In this document: positions 44,542 to 58,604 of the stretch, in pieces
Layout: each line of letters starts with the position of its first letter
How positions within the stretch are numbered: position 1 is the first letter of the stretch
DNA from: Helicoverpa zea
Taxonomy: Eukaryota > Arthropoda > Insecta > Lepidoptera > Noctuidae
DNA length: 64,000 nt
Reading direction: 5' to 3'
NCBI RefSeq assembly: GCF_022581195.2
Contig: NC_061454.1
Span: forward strand, 4,278,001-4,342,000
Notes under the pieces: generated by a model
Databases searched by the model: none
What the model was told of the DNA's origin: nothing
What the model saw: only the letters and a program-made list of their open reading frames with translations
Program-made: the position numbers and the translations under genes

Positions 44542-47216
44542 TTAGCCATCAACTGGCAACATCTACTGTTATGTTATTTGAAACAACAAAGTGCTTAGAA
44601 AAATACCTTTCACCGGAATTCTTTTTGTATAGTGCTTCCACCTTTTCTATCTTAACTCCAGAATAATCATACACCGACATACACAACATCACCCCGAGCG
44701 ATGTTACGAAGTTCGCGGCAGGTATCGATAACACGTGTAACAACACTAAACGATGCGTTCAAATTTCACCCACCATAAGTTAGCGAGAAACATATTGTAT
44801 GTAGTTAATGTTACATGGGTACATATATTGTAAATGTTACATGGTATATACATATGGTGTAAAACGAAAGGTAACGTAACGTGTTAACGTAAAGTATGAT
44901 ATTGATAGGCAATAGGTCTTAATGTAGAGGCCCATGCCCTGCGATGTGTCGATATAGGCCACTAAAGTTGTCATTTTCCACTTTTAACTTTCTCTTTGCT
45001 GTGGACTAAAACTCTCACTGTTTGATTGATGAAAACTGGCTTTCTCACTAAATAGGCTACTTAACAAAGAAAGATTTTCCAAATTGGACCAGTAGTTCCA
45101 GAGATCACTTATAACATAGAACGTTTTTCTATTAAGAAATATGTTTTGTTACTGAATCTGTATTTTTATTCACCCTCTAGTGGTGTGCAGACACGCGTTA
45201 CAGTTGAACGTTGAACATGGGTTACATAATAATAATATGTAACGCCCCGAGCTTGCTCGATATACACATATTTCCATGAAAAACATTACTTACGGTATAT
45301 TTATATCACCTATCCATCCGCTCACTTGTGATTGAGATTATTTACAGTTATACAAGCTTATTTAAAGTGAGAATGACCAGCCAGAATTTTTATGTATAAG
45401 TTCGTCAATAACATTCCGATACTAAGAAACACAAGCAAAATATTGTCTATGTTCAACTTGAACTCAGGCACATAACACGACTGTAATAGGTACTACAAAA
45501 ATATATGCATAGTTGTTTTGTTTAAATACATGTTTATTTACTATAAAAGTCTCCTCACAAATAGTAACGTAGTACTTTGTTACTCATTGTTTGAACATTT
45601 GAACTCTGGTTGGGTTGAACAGTTTGTTTATGTGGGTGTGTTCGTCTGCATGTGTGCGTGTCGTCGTTATGAGATGGAAGCTGACGGTAATAGTTAGCCG
45701 TGGGTGTTTCCATTATGAGCAGACTTTTTACTCTAGCATTATTGAGTATTAATACGTCTAGACAGATATTTCGATTGCTAGAATATTAGTTTAAATTAGC
45801 TGGTAAATAAACCCTTCATTACATGGGAGCAAAAATGTGCTATACGCGTAGGTAAATAGGCGATTACAAAGTCTGTGTTACACTTCTAGGAACGAAGGTG
45901 TAATGTTAAGTTGAATGACCATTGTTAGAAAAAGTTTTTAAACAATAGACTATTCCTGGAAAACCTCGGTAACTCTTTAAAAAATAATAAGAAAATAACG
46001 AAACTGAAACAGTGAATTTGTCACGCGACTATGGCGTAGCCACGCTACGAGATTCTACGTCGTCGTAGCAACGCCAGCGGGCGTCTACGCTTAAAATATG
46101 AAATATCTAGAGAAATTACAAGCTGGCTAGCCCCGGGCTCGAAACCGCGCCTACCCCGTGTTATTTTATTTTTCGCTCTCTTGAACGTAAATCGCGTTAG
46201 TATATTTTTTTTATTTATTTTTCACCAACCGTTTTATGAGTTGTTCGGTTTTGTTTTATTTGAGTTCACCCTGGTTGAATGTGTTGGAAATTTATTTATT
46301 AATCATATGTACGTACATGCGTTGGTCCAGAATTAATTACGATTGAATTAAACCCGTGTTTTTTTTTCGGGAAAATTGAGAAAGTTTAAAAGGTTTTTCT
46401 GTATGTGTGTCAGCCGGTTATATCATGTGGAAGTTTGACGTGAAACGTCATATGATTCATTCAAGTTATTTTTTTTCAAGTTTATTCTCATATCGTTGCT
46501 GTAATTGTGAATTACACTTTATCTCCGTTGCCGTGTCGACAAAGGGTGCAATGACCTAGCTCTCCGATTTTAGTTAACCTTGACGTACCTTTCAATAGTA
46601 GTGTTGCCTCACACAAAAGTTACGACCAAAAAGGTTTCAGTTTCAGTAGTTATTATGTATAATCCACTTATAGAGCGCGTGAAGCCCAACGAAGATTTCA
46701 TACAAAATAAAAGGAAAGTTTGCGAGTTTGTGAGTTTGTGATTATTCATGAGTTAACACGTCTTTGCTTTTTCGTTCGTCTAAGTCGGAATTATGATTTG
46801 AATATTAATAATCAGCTGCGGCCGGGAATTAATGACACGTCACACAAGTTTTAATGAAACAGCGTTCGTCTGTGAAGTTTCGGGAGGAAATTAAGACTTT
46901 TGGAAATGGATTTTATGTCAACCCCGTTTGTTTTGGAGTTAAGTTTGTTACTTCATTTGATTTTGTTTGAAATGTTGTTTATTTTTGGCGTGATCCCGGA
47001 GTTAGTGAAATGTTCTGTTCCTTTTAGGTGTTAAATAAATATTGAATTATACTTAGGTGTAAAGGTTTGTAAGCTGAAATAGTGTTAAATAATTGCATAA
47101 TTAATAAATGTTTTATTGTCATATTAATTAGGTTGATAATTTTCAAGAATCAATAGATTTCCAAGGATCCAAAGATTTCCATTATCTCTTAGATATGGCG
47201 TTACTTCCGATGCGTG

Positions 47217-47284
47217 TCGGACGCGCGGAGTCCGGACGAGCGCCGGACGGGAGTCGGACGGGGCCCGGACGGGTACCGGACGCG
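47217..47284 (+). repeat. CGGACG short-period degenerate repeat in a GC-rich island
   Basis: CGGACG recurs six times at spacings of about 10-14 bp, then a CCGCCCGCCGCGCCCGC patch follows to 47361. The frames open on both strands across it are a consequence of the repeat. It is conspicuous in an otherwise AT-rich neighbourhood. Confidence 0.7.
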
Positions 47285-48042
47285 GGCGCAGGAAACCTAT
47301 TACGCCCAAATGAATTCCCCGCCGTTTCCGGACTACGACAAATCCGCCCGCCGCGCCCGCTCGCCCACACCTAAGGGTCTTTCAGGGCTGAAAAAATAAA
47401 TATTATGTACTTTAATCTGGTATTAATTTTTGGTATTAAATTTTTTTTTTAAGTTTGTAGGAAAGTTTTTTGATATTTGGAACATGTTTTAGCCATTTCT
47501 AATAAGTGTAGGAAAACTCGGATTTCAGGAAAAGGCAACATACATTTGACTAAACGCTTGATCTGAAATAAGTATAATAGTATATAATAGTAGTGAAATA
47601 TGTTATGTAACAAAACGTATTTACTTATTATATTAGAGTATAATATTGAAACTGTGTTTATTCTTTGAAAGCCATTTTTTAGACCTTTAAAAAAATATAA
47701 TTATCAACAATTGTTATGTTCGTAAAATTATGTTATGTGTTTATTCACGATCTGAAAAATAATTAAAAATATATTAGCGACAACCCTGAAGGGTTCGCCT
47801 TCGGACTTGACGAAGCGGAATTTTAATGAAATTTCTAGAAATCATCTTTTGTCATTCACATTAGTGTCCGCATTAAGACTTTGGGGTATTAAATTAAATG
47901 CTTTTCGAAATGATCATATTAATTGTATTTTATTAATATCATCATTCGATCAGGTCAGTCGAAATAAAATGGTTGGGACATAAATATGTAACTATAACTA
48001 TCCTTAATATAATTGAATTTTGGGTATGTAAACTAATAGGAC

Positions 48043-48077
48043 ACTTCCTGTTTTGGTACTTACGAGTACCAGGAAGT
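48043..48077. other. Short strong inverted repeat
   Basis: ACTTCCTG...TGGTACT, a 4-base loop (TACG), then AGTACCA GGAAGT. The arms pair over 13 bases with a 3-4-base bulge. The hairpin is too short for a standard microRNA precursor. Confidence 0.6.
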
Positions 48078-50082
48078 AGATTGTTCCAGCTTCGATCAAT
48101 GTTTCATAATCAAACAGAAATAGGTACTTCAAAAGTGCGTCACAATCAAACATTGTGTTTATATAACATTACTACAATCGTAAATAAGGGAATCGACAAC
48201 CCCAAAGCCCATTATTCTTCCAAAATAAGGCCAAGTTCACACTCAATGATCCTTCATTGTCTGACCGATCACAAATCAAAATCTTCGAAAGTACATTCCC
48301 ACAACTGATTTATGTTGCTCTGTTGCTAAAATATGTCGCTCTCAGACCGTATAAAGTACCTTTCAACAATTTATTTGTTCCAAACTGGTTTTTAATTGAT
48401 TTACTGGCAACATTTACGTTGGCTGTTGACGCGGTTGTCATGGCAACCGAGGGGAGTTTCAGACATGATATTGATATTATAAATAGGTGCGCCGTATGTG
48501 TAGCTACGGCTGAGGGATTGTTTTGGTTAAAAAATGGCGCGTTTGGATATACGAAGAAGTACGAGTAACATTTGAAGGTATATAACAAATTCGCCTATGT
48601 GTTTTCGTTTAATTTGTATTTCGTTGGACGAGGAATCGTTTATTCCCACCTAATTTATTTCAATAAATATAATATGTATCTTAAGTCTATGTACACGAAA
48701 ATACATAAATCATTTAAGTAAGTAATATTCTCGTTAAAATTACATAAGGAAAAATAACCTATCCAATAAAACACTCAAAAGCATTCAAAGCATTCACCGC
48801 CTCATAACAGAAACCAATTTAAGAAATGCAAAACAACATTCATTGCCGTCGATATTTTAACATAAATAGAATATCAATAAAAACCAAGTTAATAGGAAAA
48901 CTTCAAAAGCAAGAAAGCTATTTGTGAAGGATTGACAGGTGACATAGAAATAAATAGCTATATAATGCTTATAATCCCGAAGAGCGACAGTTTGTACATA
49001 ATTTGTTTTCTATCGCCGAGTGAAAATATCAAATGAGTGGATACGGCGGTCGCGATTGGATCGAACCTTTTCATGCGGGCAAATTGGTTTTCTTTTTTGA
49101 CCGACGCTACCTCGCCTGACGAGGTGGCGAATTTTGTTGGGTTCCGTACGTGGGTACGAGTGTTTACTGAAAAAGTTTCGGCTAATAATTGTTTTTGGGT
49201 GGATTTGTTTTTGAATGGATTTTGACGTGTTTTAAATGCGTGCAGATGTTGATTACCTTCATGATGATTAAAGGGAGTGCGTCTTTGGTAATTTAGCAAT
49301 ATGATGCATACTGGAGACTTCAGTGAATCGAATGAACAGCATTAACATAGGAAAAATAACCAAGTTAAGAAGTAAAGCCGCTAAAATAAGTAGGTACAAC
49401 TTTCAACGTAAAATGATTCAGCCATCACCTAAAAGGCAAATTAGCAGCATTTCGTAAAACAGTCACCGTGACAAAAGAACGTGCTTATAACCTCCAAGTA
49501 AAGCAAAACCAAGCCATTTTATGCTCGAATAAAGACTCATAACATTTTCTTATTACTTAAAAAAAGATTTTTCACGGAACCTCCGTGTATTTTGCGGGGC
49601 GCACTTTTTCATTTCATATTTCCTCTGAGCGCTGCTCTCGTTTTATGGGTCATGCGACTATGTGCGACTATTTTTAATGGACCTGTGCACAGTTTTCATT
49701 TTTCCCAGTGATAAATTGACTCCATGCTCACGATGGATGGTCATCTTTTCGTAGTTGAAGCGCTCGTGTTTTCATTCTTTTTTCGTTTTTACGAAATTTT
49801 TATTTCGTGTTTACAAGCTGGCGGTGGCTGCTTATTTTGTTATGTAGTGATTTTAGTGTTAATTTTGTTGTTGAATGTTTTTGTAAGTATGTTTTAAAGG
49901 TGCTTAATAATTGTGATTATTTTTCCGACCCAAATATCGACCAATAGAATTGCACCATTCGACGTCACGTGGTACAACCTACATGGTATTATACTGAAAA
50001 TTTTTTGAATATTTTCTCTGGTCGTTGCTACGTCAAACTGACAGGTTGTGGCCGACATTTGGGACGGAAAAATAATCTCCCG

Positions 50083-50278
50083 AATACCACACGAGCTTCA
50101 TAATTATCTGGCATTTCCCTCAAGGTTCCCTGCAAACAAATAAAGTCGTCAAGTTTTTCAGGAAAAATCACTCGCGCTTCGCGCTCGTTATTTTTTAACC
50201 TGAAAAACTTGACTCCTTCATTTGTTTGCAACGAACCTATCGGAAAATACCCGATAATTTTGAAGCTCTTGTGGTATT
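50083..50278. mobile_element. Fold-back MITE-like palindrome (196 bp)
   Basis: It begins AATACCACACGAGCTTCA and ends with the near-complement TGAAGCTCTTGTGGTATT. Matching inner blocks GCAAACAAAT and TCAAGTTTTTCAGG (50149-50162, with complement 50199-50212) extend the arms to about 80 bp. The loop (50163-50198) holds a smaller palindrome, GCGCTTCGCGC. Arm identity is lower than in the 44.4-kb MITE, so it is older. The flanks do not show a clear target duplication. Confidence 0.75.
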
Positions 50279-52103
50279 ATAAGTGATTATTTTGTTTTCC
50301 ATTTATCATGTATGTTTTATCATTTATCATTCACCACTGCGTGTTTTAGTGCAAACATAAGACCAATTTGAAACAGTGCATTGTAAATTCTCTTGCTATT
50401 ACTTTCCTAAAAATATTTCACACCCGCAAAAACATACAGAACCCAAACAAATCTCAAACTCCACCATAACACTGGTGCAATCCGTATGCGCAAGCGCTTC
50501 TTCCGATCTATTAGTTTAGCGAAGTGATTGGACGGCCGGCACTCGGCGACGTGACGACACTGCCGAGTGCGCCGCTAATGTGTAGATACGTGCCGCGCTT
50601 GTGTGCGTCATATCATTGCCATTTTGTAGACGGATTTTAAGATAGTCGGGTTAGAAAATGGAGGATGTGGAAGATATCTTGGGAATGTTTGTTTTGAGAT
50701 TCATTTTTAGAGTTACTATTGTATTTTCAATTTCCTTTTAAAGCCTCTCGATTCTTATTTTAGTAAGTCTATGTAGTGTTTTAAAATTTAACTAGTTACG
50801 AACTTCAACTTGACTAGTTAATCATATAAAACTCAATCCCCAACTAACTCAATACCAATACAGAATAAAACACCACATTTATTTAACTTTTCCTATAAAT
50901 GAACACAATCCAATCTCGGAGCAGAACAGTGCCAAGTAACACTGACAACTCGCTAGAAACTCTAATAAATATTTAATCCTGGCAAAGAACGTCTCGAAAC
51001 TTAGCATCGGGGGCGGCGAGCAAACTTCGTAGGCGACAACTAACGTAAATTAATACCTGACATAAATTTGCCATAACTGTGCCGACTAGGCTGGCTCAAG
51101 ACAGTACAAATGAGGTACAAATCGCAAGCCGGATAGTACCGGTTAATGGCGGTAAAGCAGCGGGTGTACCAAGGGTTCTTGTTATCTGTGGAGTGAGGTG
51201 ATGCTGGCGATTGATATCGATTTAGTGGACAGTTACGTTTGTTGCGATAACGTTTTGGCTGTTGATATTTTTTGGTTTCGATATTCAGCCGTAGCTTAGT
51301 ACCTAGCATATTCATTTGTGTTTGTGACGTTTTAAGAGTCTGTCTATTCAATAAATGGTGCTTTCAATTGTAGTCGCTAGTGTTGTTACTCGTATTATTT
51401 AGGAACTGAACTCATTCAAAGATAACATATTAAAAATACTAATTTAGGTAGGTAGTCACGTAGATTAGGTATATAAAATAACAGTAATATAGCCTCTATT
51501 ACAAAGAAAATAGTAAACATCTGTTCTCAAGTTACATAACCTAATTCCAGCTCCAGTAACCCTTATAAAATAAATCGTTGCACTGGATACAAGAAAACTG
51601 TAAATACAATTGCATCACTCGCTTCTCAGACAAGGGATGTTTCGCTCCACCAGACAGGGGGTTATTAACTAAATAAATTTGCTCACCCAATATGCTCGGT
51701 AACTCGATTTAATGGCGATAGAATTGATTCATTCAATTATGAGGAATTTTTAGTGCCCCACGGTGTGGGATAACTTTGTTTTAGGGGAGCTAAGTGGAGG
51801 GATAGATTTCTCACGTAAATTGTGTGCTCTTGATTTAGTTTTGTTTTATTTCGATTGGAATGAGCATTTTTTAAATTCACTTTTTTGTACTAAGGTTTGG
51901 AAAAAAATATTAATTGGTTTAATAAGGAAATCAAGACATATCATTGTTGCTTGAAAGGTCTTTAATGAGTGTATGCTTAAACTGAAGGATGCAAAAGTTA
52001 CTAGTAGAACATCATCATCAATGAGAGTGTTTTCACAATTTTCATTTCAGAGTCGTTTCCATGAAACCCAATTCCAATTTATCTTTTAATCTTCCAAAAC
52101 CTT
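50279..52103. other. Gene-free region
   Basis: No gene or element is recognised. A moderately GC-rich patch lies at about 50510-50610. The remaining frames are short and unconvincing. Confidence 0.5.
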
Positions 52104-52545
52104 CACTAAAACTTACGAATTATTGACACAAACGCATTACATGTATTTTATTAGAAACACTAATGCACCCATTACCGGATGGGGTTCATACCAAACACCT
52201 GAACCGCAATTAAATAGTATTTTTTTTAAGAAATCTATCTACTAAACAATTTTAATTTACCCTTTGATCTCGCAAGACACGAGCTCACTAAAACTTACCA
52301 ATTATTAATACTAACGCCCCCATTACCGGCTGCGGTTCGTACCAAACACCTGAATCGCAATTAAATAGCAAAATTTTTCAAAAATCTGTCTACTAAACAA
52401 TTCCTATTTACCCTTTGATCTCGCAAGACACTCACTAAAACCTACCAGACTTAGCCCACGCGTAAATTTGACATGGATTTATGTGTGACGTCACCGTCCA
52501 CCGCCATTAGTAATACTAATGCCCCCATTACCGGGCGGGGAGGCT
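52104..52545 (+). repeat. Diverged tandem duplication, unit about 150 bp, two to three copies
   Basis: The words CACTAAAACTTAC, CCCATTACCGG, CCAAACACCTGAA, GCAATTAAATAG and CCTTTGATCTCGCAAGACAC recur in the same order. CCCATTACCGG starts about 52169 and 52319, with a third ATGCCCCCATTACCGG near 52517. CCTTTGATCT is at 52261 and 52412. Copy spacing is 147-151 bp. Divergence is moderate, so the duplication is old. It does not match a transposon I know. Confidence 0.85.
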
Positions 52546-54404
52546 TCCCACGGCATCTGCCGCTTGTTTTAGGTAATTTATGGCCCGTCGGCAAGGCCGG
52601 CCTACGAAAGGTGTAAAGAGTGGTTGGTGCTGGAAGTGGTTTTCGCGAATTGGGAGAATGTTGGCAAAATTAAAAAAAAATTAAAAATAAGAATTGCAGT
52701 AAAGAATAGGTTCTTGAGTTCATTGTGAGGCTTTAGTATTTCATTTTTATTTATATTGCATTGATTGCAAAAAATAACATTTGGATGGAGTTCACTCTTA
52801 TGTCCTCTAGCTGTGACATAAGTAAATAAGCTAATAAATTAAAAAGGACATTAACAAACTAAATGATATTAGTATTAGTTTAAAAGCATTATTTTAAGCT
52901 ACAATTTCTTTGCATAGATTTTCGGACGAATATATAGGTTATATATGGATAGGGACGAATAGATAAAGTTCCAAAGTCTGATTTCAAAGTATTTCATCCC
53001 TCTCTTTGCCTCTTCCAGTTGTTATAACTCCGGTATACGCAAGTCTTGGCACTTCCGCACATATCTGTGTTGCGTGTCGCGTGTGAAATATGGAGCGGTA
53101 GCTATGTTGTGCTGTGTGAAATATCTCTACTGCTATAACTAAGGAAACCTTGATAGCAGTACATAAAACTAGAGTTAGGTAAATGTTTCCTAAAATAGGT
53201 TTTTTTATAGATTACTGGGTAAAATAATAGAGTTGAAGAAGTTTGGTTTCGATATCAGTTTAGCGAACGAATCAAAAATACACATGTAAATTTTTATAAA
53301 AAAAATAGATACTTCATTACATAAACCACGTTACTCAATGGGTATATTCCTATACCTACATCAACTTCAACACGTTTCATACAACGTTACATAGTAACAT
53401 TTACGTAAGAACATCCCATACATTGTCAAACAACTTTGCCATTACAGCAATCCAGGCACGCACTTGGGCATTTTATTTTTCAATTACAATTGTTAACGGC
53501 ATAATCAGGAGATATCGCACAATCGCTGTGGGCTCGGCTAATCCAGATTTATTCGAACAGGGCCGGATTAAGGTGGCGTGAATTACACGTTTATAGGCCG
53601 TAAAGAGTGATCCGGTGGCGTGCAGTACCTGTCGCTGTTAGATATAGTTATGATGTGCACTCGCTGTATAATGTATACAGCGTGATGTTTTTTTTATTTT
53701 TTAAAAAACTTTATTTTAATTCAGTAGGATAATCTTAATTAAAGTCAACTTATTCTAAGCGTAGCTTCTGCGTCCATAAATGATTCCACTCTAAAAGTTC
53801 TAGAAGTAAAACTTTTATTCGTGAATAAACCAAAAACATTGAATGACTCTTACTATGTAGGTACACTTAACTCTCAGCCAAAAGTTCATAATTATTACAA
53901 AATTCTATAGTTATTTCCTTTGATAACGCTGTAACCAAGGTTACGGTTGCGTCATAGAAAACTTTGCTTATTGTTCGTAAAGTTTTTATTTTTAGCTCCG
54001 TTTTTCAGTTGGACAATCACTACGAATGACGTAGGATGAGGTGGTGGATATTACAAATATCTACGTAATATTTTATGAAAGAAGGAAGTGGGTTATTATG
54101 TTTTACGGTACCCTTCGCGAACGATTTCACTTTACATTTTCACGCAGAAATCAAATGTTCTATGATTTTCGAATTGTCCGTCCTTCTTTTTATGGCATAC
54201 ATGGGTCACAACATTTATATTATGTAAGTTAATCATGTAAAGGGTTTTTGTAAAAATCATTATTCAAATACTTGACACGATTTGTGTTTAGATATTCATA
54301 CATATGTTTCTGAATAATAGAGTTCCTTTTAAGCCTATTTTTCACAGCTGTTTTAAGTTAAAATAACAGTATCCTAAAATCCGCAATAGAGCACCCTATA
54401 CAAA
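52546..54404. other. Gene-free region
   Basis: AT-rich with a few TAGGTA words. No exon, repeat or RNA gene is recognised. Confidence 0.5.
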
Positions 54405-54520
54405 ACGGCGACGGTAGTTAGCGGTGGCGTGCGCGTCTTGTTGCGCGCGAGTTATGTGCTCGCCCACGCGGCGCGTGCGCCGGGCGCCTCGCTGCGCCCG
54501 CGCCGCTCCCGTGGGTGAAC
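54405..54520. promoter_or_regulatory. CpG-rich island
   Basis: About 115 bp of very GC- and CpG-rich sequence (GCGTGCGCGTCTTGTTGCGC, then CGCCCACGCGGCGCGTGCGC) in AT-rich DNA. It has no TATA box and no supported coding frame. It could be a promoter or enhancer core; nothing else can be said. Confidence 0.35.
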
Positions 54521-57500
54521 GCATTCAATATCTACGTGTAAAGTGCCCATTAATTAAGTGTCAAACGATTAGATTCTTGCATATAGTGCAAGGAACGAGG
54601 ATTATTTTGTATGCGTAATATGATATTTTTGTTAGATCTACTAGTTGGTTTAAGTGCTCGAGTTTGACAGGTGGATCTATGTTTTGTGTGCTACAAATCA
54701 GATGATTAGTAGTCAAACAAACAGCTGCTTATTGGGATCACATTGATATGTATTGAGCAGGAACTGCAAATAATATTTCCGCTATCTATTTCTCAAATGT
54801 ATAAGAATCTTGCTCTCAAATTATAGTTTTTTTCTCACAATATGAAATCCATACTACATAAATAAGTTTCTTACTTAGGAATTTAAGTTATGGGCAATAT
54901 TCATGGATCCCGAATCAATGTAACATCTGTATTCCTGTAATTATATTGGCAGCTGTGAAAATCGCTAGCAGTAGCGACCACTTTATGCTCTCGTAAACAT
55001 TTCTAAAGTTATTTAGTATAATGGAAGCTGTTTCATTGAATAAATAGAATATGAACAATGTTTGGTTTGACAAAATAATTTTAAAGAAATAATTTCCTTT
55101 TTTTTAGAAAGGGATCAAGTAAAATAGAATGTTTGTTAAAAAAAACCATGTGAAAGCTACTAAATCACACAACAATTGTGGAAGAATTTAATAGCAACCT
55201 ACCCCAAACTATAAATAATATTCCGTAGAGGCAATCTGGCTTGCAAATAAACCACGTTTTAAGTGGGGCTAAAACGCACTCGGATGTTCCGAAGTCGACG
55301 CCATTTTGGCTTGTAGGTACTCTTGTAGGGATTTGCGGAGTACTCGAGGGGTAGTACAGAATGTAAATAGGTAGACAGTAATCGTTAAATAATTAGAATT
55401 TTACCGTCAAGTGCAGGATGATTAGCGAGCTTGACTTGTAATATCTTACAGCGTGAAGTAAGATTTTGGACTTACTTCTTTAAATTGTAATGTTTGAAAG
55501 AAATAAGTTTAAAATTCTCGAAATAAACAAAATTCTGTAATCTTATTTTTAAGTAAAATAACGTACCACATAAACAATATTTTTGAAGTGGATTTCATTT
55601 CCATATCTTCTGCAACATCCGTGGGAGGGTGGCCAAGTAGCACGATCTCCGAGCATTGAGGAAAAATAAAGAAGCAAAAATGACAAGACGTTATTTGCAT
55701 CCCGCTAATGGCCGCTGCTGTCGTAATGCGGGGGTAGATGAACAAATATTGCTTTATCCAGACGAGCCACAATTTATTCCAAACTCGCTTTATTCGCCAT
55801 TCCAACGCCAGAAGTCAGGAGGGAAGTGGAGAAATGGTGGCATTTGGATTTTTAAGTGATTCGCAAATCATTCCGCTTAATCAAATGACCTTATTTGTTT
55901 GCTGGTTTTCCTTGTTTTTATCCTTTTAGGTGTTTTGTCTTTTTGATTTATGCGCCAGGTATAATGTGAGCCGAGAGATGTTTCTGAAGGTGCCCTGCAA
56001 CAAAATGCCGTAACGTACACATCGGGCTCTTATCGCCGAGGCCGAGGGGGAGAGAGGTCACGAAAATGGCCTTATCTAAATAGCGTGACCGCGCGATACC
56101 CGCTCCTCACCTGCTGACTTTATGCCTTTCCCGGGGAAGTGTGGCGCCGCATACAAACGAGCTCAACCCTCGCCTTCGACCATCCAAATGTCGTAAACTT
56201 TTGACGTGTAAACACGTCACGATTTCATATGAAAAAAAGCCTTGGAAGTGTTGCACTCTAGTTTGAATTATACGAAAAATGCAAATTAAAATAACTCTCA
56301 AATCCCAACTCAACCGTGTCGGAGCTTAATCCGCGAAGTGACAACGGCATTCTGACGAGGCGCCGGAGCTGGGAATTATTAAAACGAACGCCAACTTTTT
56401 CACTAAGCCCGTCGCAAAGCCGTTTCAATTGCGCTGCGCTGAAGATAATTCCAACTGACGTCATCTTTTTTTCAAATTCTCGACTCGGCTACGTTCTCTG
56501 TGCAGCAATTATAACATTTCCACCGACTGGGAAAACAGAAACACGTGGGAGAGAGCGCGTCGAATCGCACCGTTCGTAATTTAAATTTAGATGGAAATTT
56601 AATGATGCATTCACAAAGGGCGCTCGTAAAGTCGGTTGCGAGATATTTTTTACGAGGATCTCGCGAACTATTGCGCGCTTAACGACTCCGAAGCAAGATC
56701 GCCCTCCGCTTTAATGAGCGCCCGATAAACGTGTTAACTGCCGCGACCTTATTTTTATGCCGATGTAAATTTGCTGAAAAACGTATTCATCAGTGCGATT
56801 GCGGGCTAACGGCAACATTACGCCGTATTAAATTTGCAACAGAGCGTTGTCCTAGTAGCTGGTCTAGGTAGGTGAAATAATAGTAACGGAGAACGTCAGA
56901 GGCAGGCTAAGGTAGAGCTGGCTATGTTTAATATATGAGGGCAGGCGACGCAGCGTGGGTAAACACGGCCCAACCTTCGCTCATGTTGCCCACTGTTTGC
57001 TCACCGTTCTAGTCTCAAGAGAAAATATGTTTGCTTTGCATACCTAACCATAGCTTGCTCAGAGGCAGAGCGCGCCTGTTTTCCTTGACATGTTTTCTCC
57101 GAGGCTCTACAAATAGCTGCCTAAAACCTTTCTACAATATGCGCAGTTTCTGATGGCTGACTTATATTTTTAACGGAACAATGTTTTGGTTTGCATTGTT
57201 TTTTTTAAACTGTGTCATGGATTTTGGTGTAAGCGTTTTAGAAGTCTGCCATAATTAAGTTCTAAGATTTATAATTCTCCACACAAAAAATGCATAGATA
57301 TTAAAAATCATAGCCGTTGTTTGTTGAAGTGCTGAGCTCCTAAGGCTACTCCTCTAGCCGCACAACTCCACTTAACAAACGCATAAATAATATTCAAGGC
57401 GAGGGAACATATTCGAGGGTACGGAATAGAGGGTAGTTTGACGGCGTAACGAATCGAAAAACCAAATCATCGAGTGGCACCCCTACTGTACACCGCTACA

Positions 57501-58604
57501 TGATAGTTTACAACTGATGCAGTGGAGTCGCTGTTGTTACTACAAACTTTTGTTTACCTATAAAATTGTAAGTGTTTTTGGTTTGTTTTCTGTTTTTCTT
57601 GACGTGTATGATCTAAGGTATTTTTTGTTGTGTTATAGTTTGTGTGTATTCAAAGGTACGTATTTATTTACCACAGATATACCCGAGACACAATTGATGT
57701 TCTATAATTAGCGGCATACGAGCCGTTAAGTAGGTAAGGTCGAGGTGTGACACATTTTCTGATAGGCTTGTTGTATATTGCTGTTTAGATGGAAAGTTAA
57801 ATTATTATTTTAAATAATGTAAATGGTAATCATTATACAAAGTAGCATTTACCTACTCTACTCATTTCATTAGTATCAAATCTTTAGGGCTGCCCCTTAG
57901 CGGTCTGTCGAGAGTACTCGGCGTACTTTTTATATATTTTAATTTTAATTTCATATCGGGCGCTAATGGCGGCCCGCAGCCCTGCGTAGCGAATTGCGCT
58001 GAGCCGAATGTATTCATAGCGTAATAAAACTTAATGTACCGAGTGAACTAATATTGTCTTATTCAATATTTAATTTTCAAATATAAATTTAACCAATTTT
58101 TGCGATTCATAAATTTTGTTAGTGTTTGATGTTCAGAAGGGAAAGTGTATTGATTGTTACTGAAAAGGGGTGATGTTTGAATTTTGTTATTGAGCTTTGA
58201 ATGTCACTGTAAGTAAATAGTATTTTATTATTGGTTTGATCTTATTTTATAATAATTTAGTGCCTAAATTAAGGTTGCTAATTTATATCAATGAACGATA
58301 AAAAAAGTCTGAATACATTTTACATCCTTGAGAATATTTGGTGTAACGGATTTTGTAAGAGCGCGAAGAATATCAAGTTTGCGAACATGATCACTTCCCC
58401 AGCGTGTTGTAATCTTGCAGTTGATTCGGCGGCACATGTGTGTACTAGACAGCTAAACGATGTTAGTCCGATACTGTTTCAAATAACCTTTAAGCCGTCA
58501 CCCCTCATGTACTGCACAAACAGCAGCGAAGTCAAATCAGCGCCAAGTTAATCCGTTTAGGTGCGCGAACCCACTTGATTAAGTTTAATTTATTTAAAAA
58601 ATCA
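54521..58604. other. Gene-free region
   Basis: No supported gene. The stretch 55960-56830 is richer in GC and in ordered-looking words (for example TAATTA/ATTAAAT, GCGAGATATTTTTTACG) than its surroundings and may be a conserved regulatory region, but I cannot test conservation. The frame at 56316-56579 shows no domain. Confidence 0.45.

Larger units (their letters stand above)
44545..50082. other. Gene-free region
   Basis: No gene is supported. It contains a diverged direct repeat of AATGTTACATGG words at 44807 and 44832, a CTACG-rich segment at 46034-46092, a CGGACG short-period repeat at 47217-47284 and a strong short hairpin at 48043-48077. Frames such as 47973-48308 and 48257-48568 have no family motif. 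Confidence 0.5.

Noticed and set aside
48043..48077. Hairpin as a microRNA precursor
   Set aside because: The stem is only about 13 bp, far shorter than a precursor hairpin, and no known microRNA seed was recognised.
54405..54618. Arginine/cysteine-rich open frame at the CpG island
   Set aside because: Its amino-acid make-up is explained by CG-rich DNA and no family features are visible.
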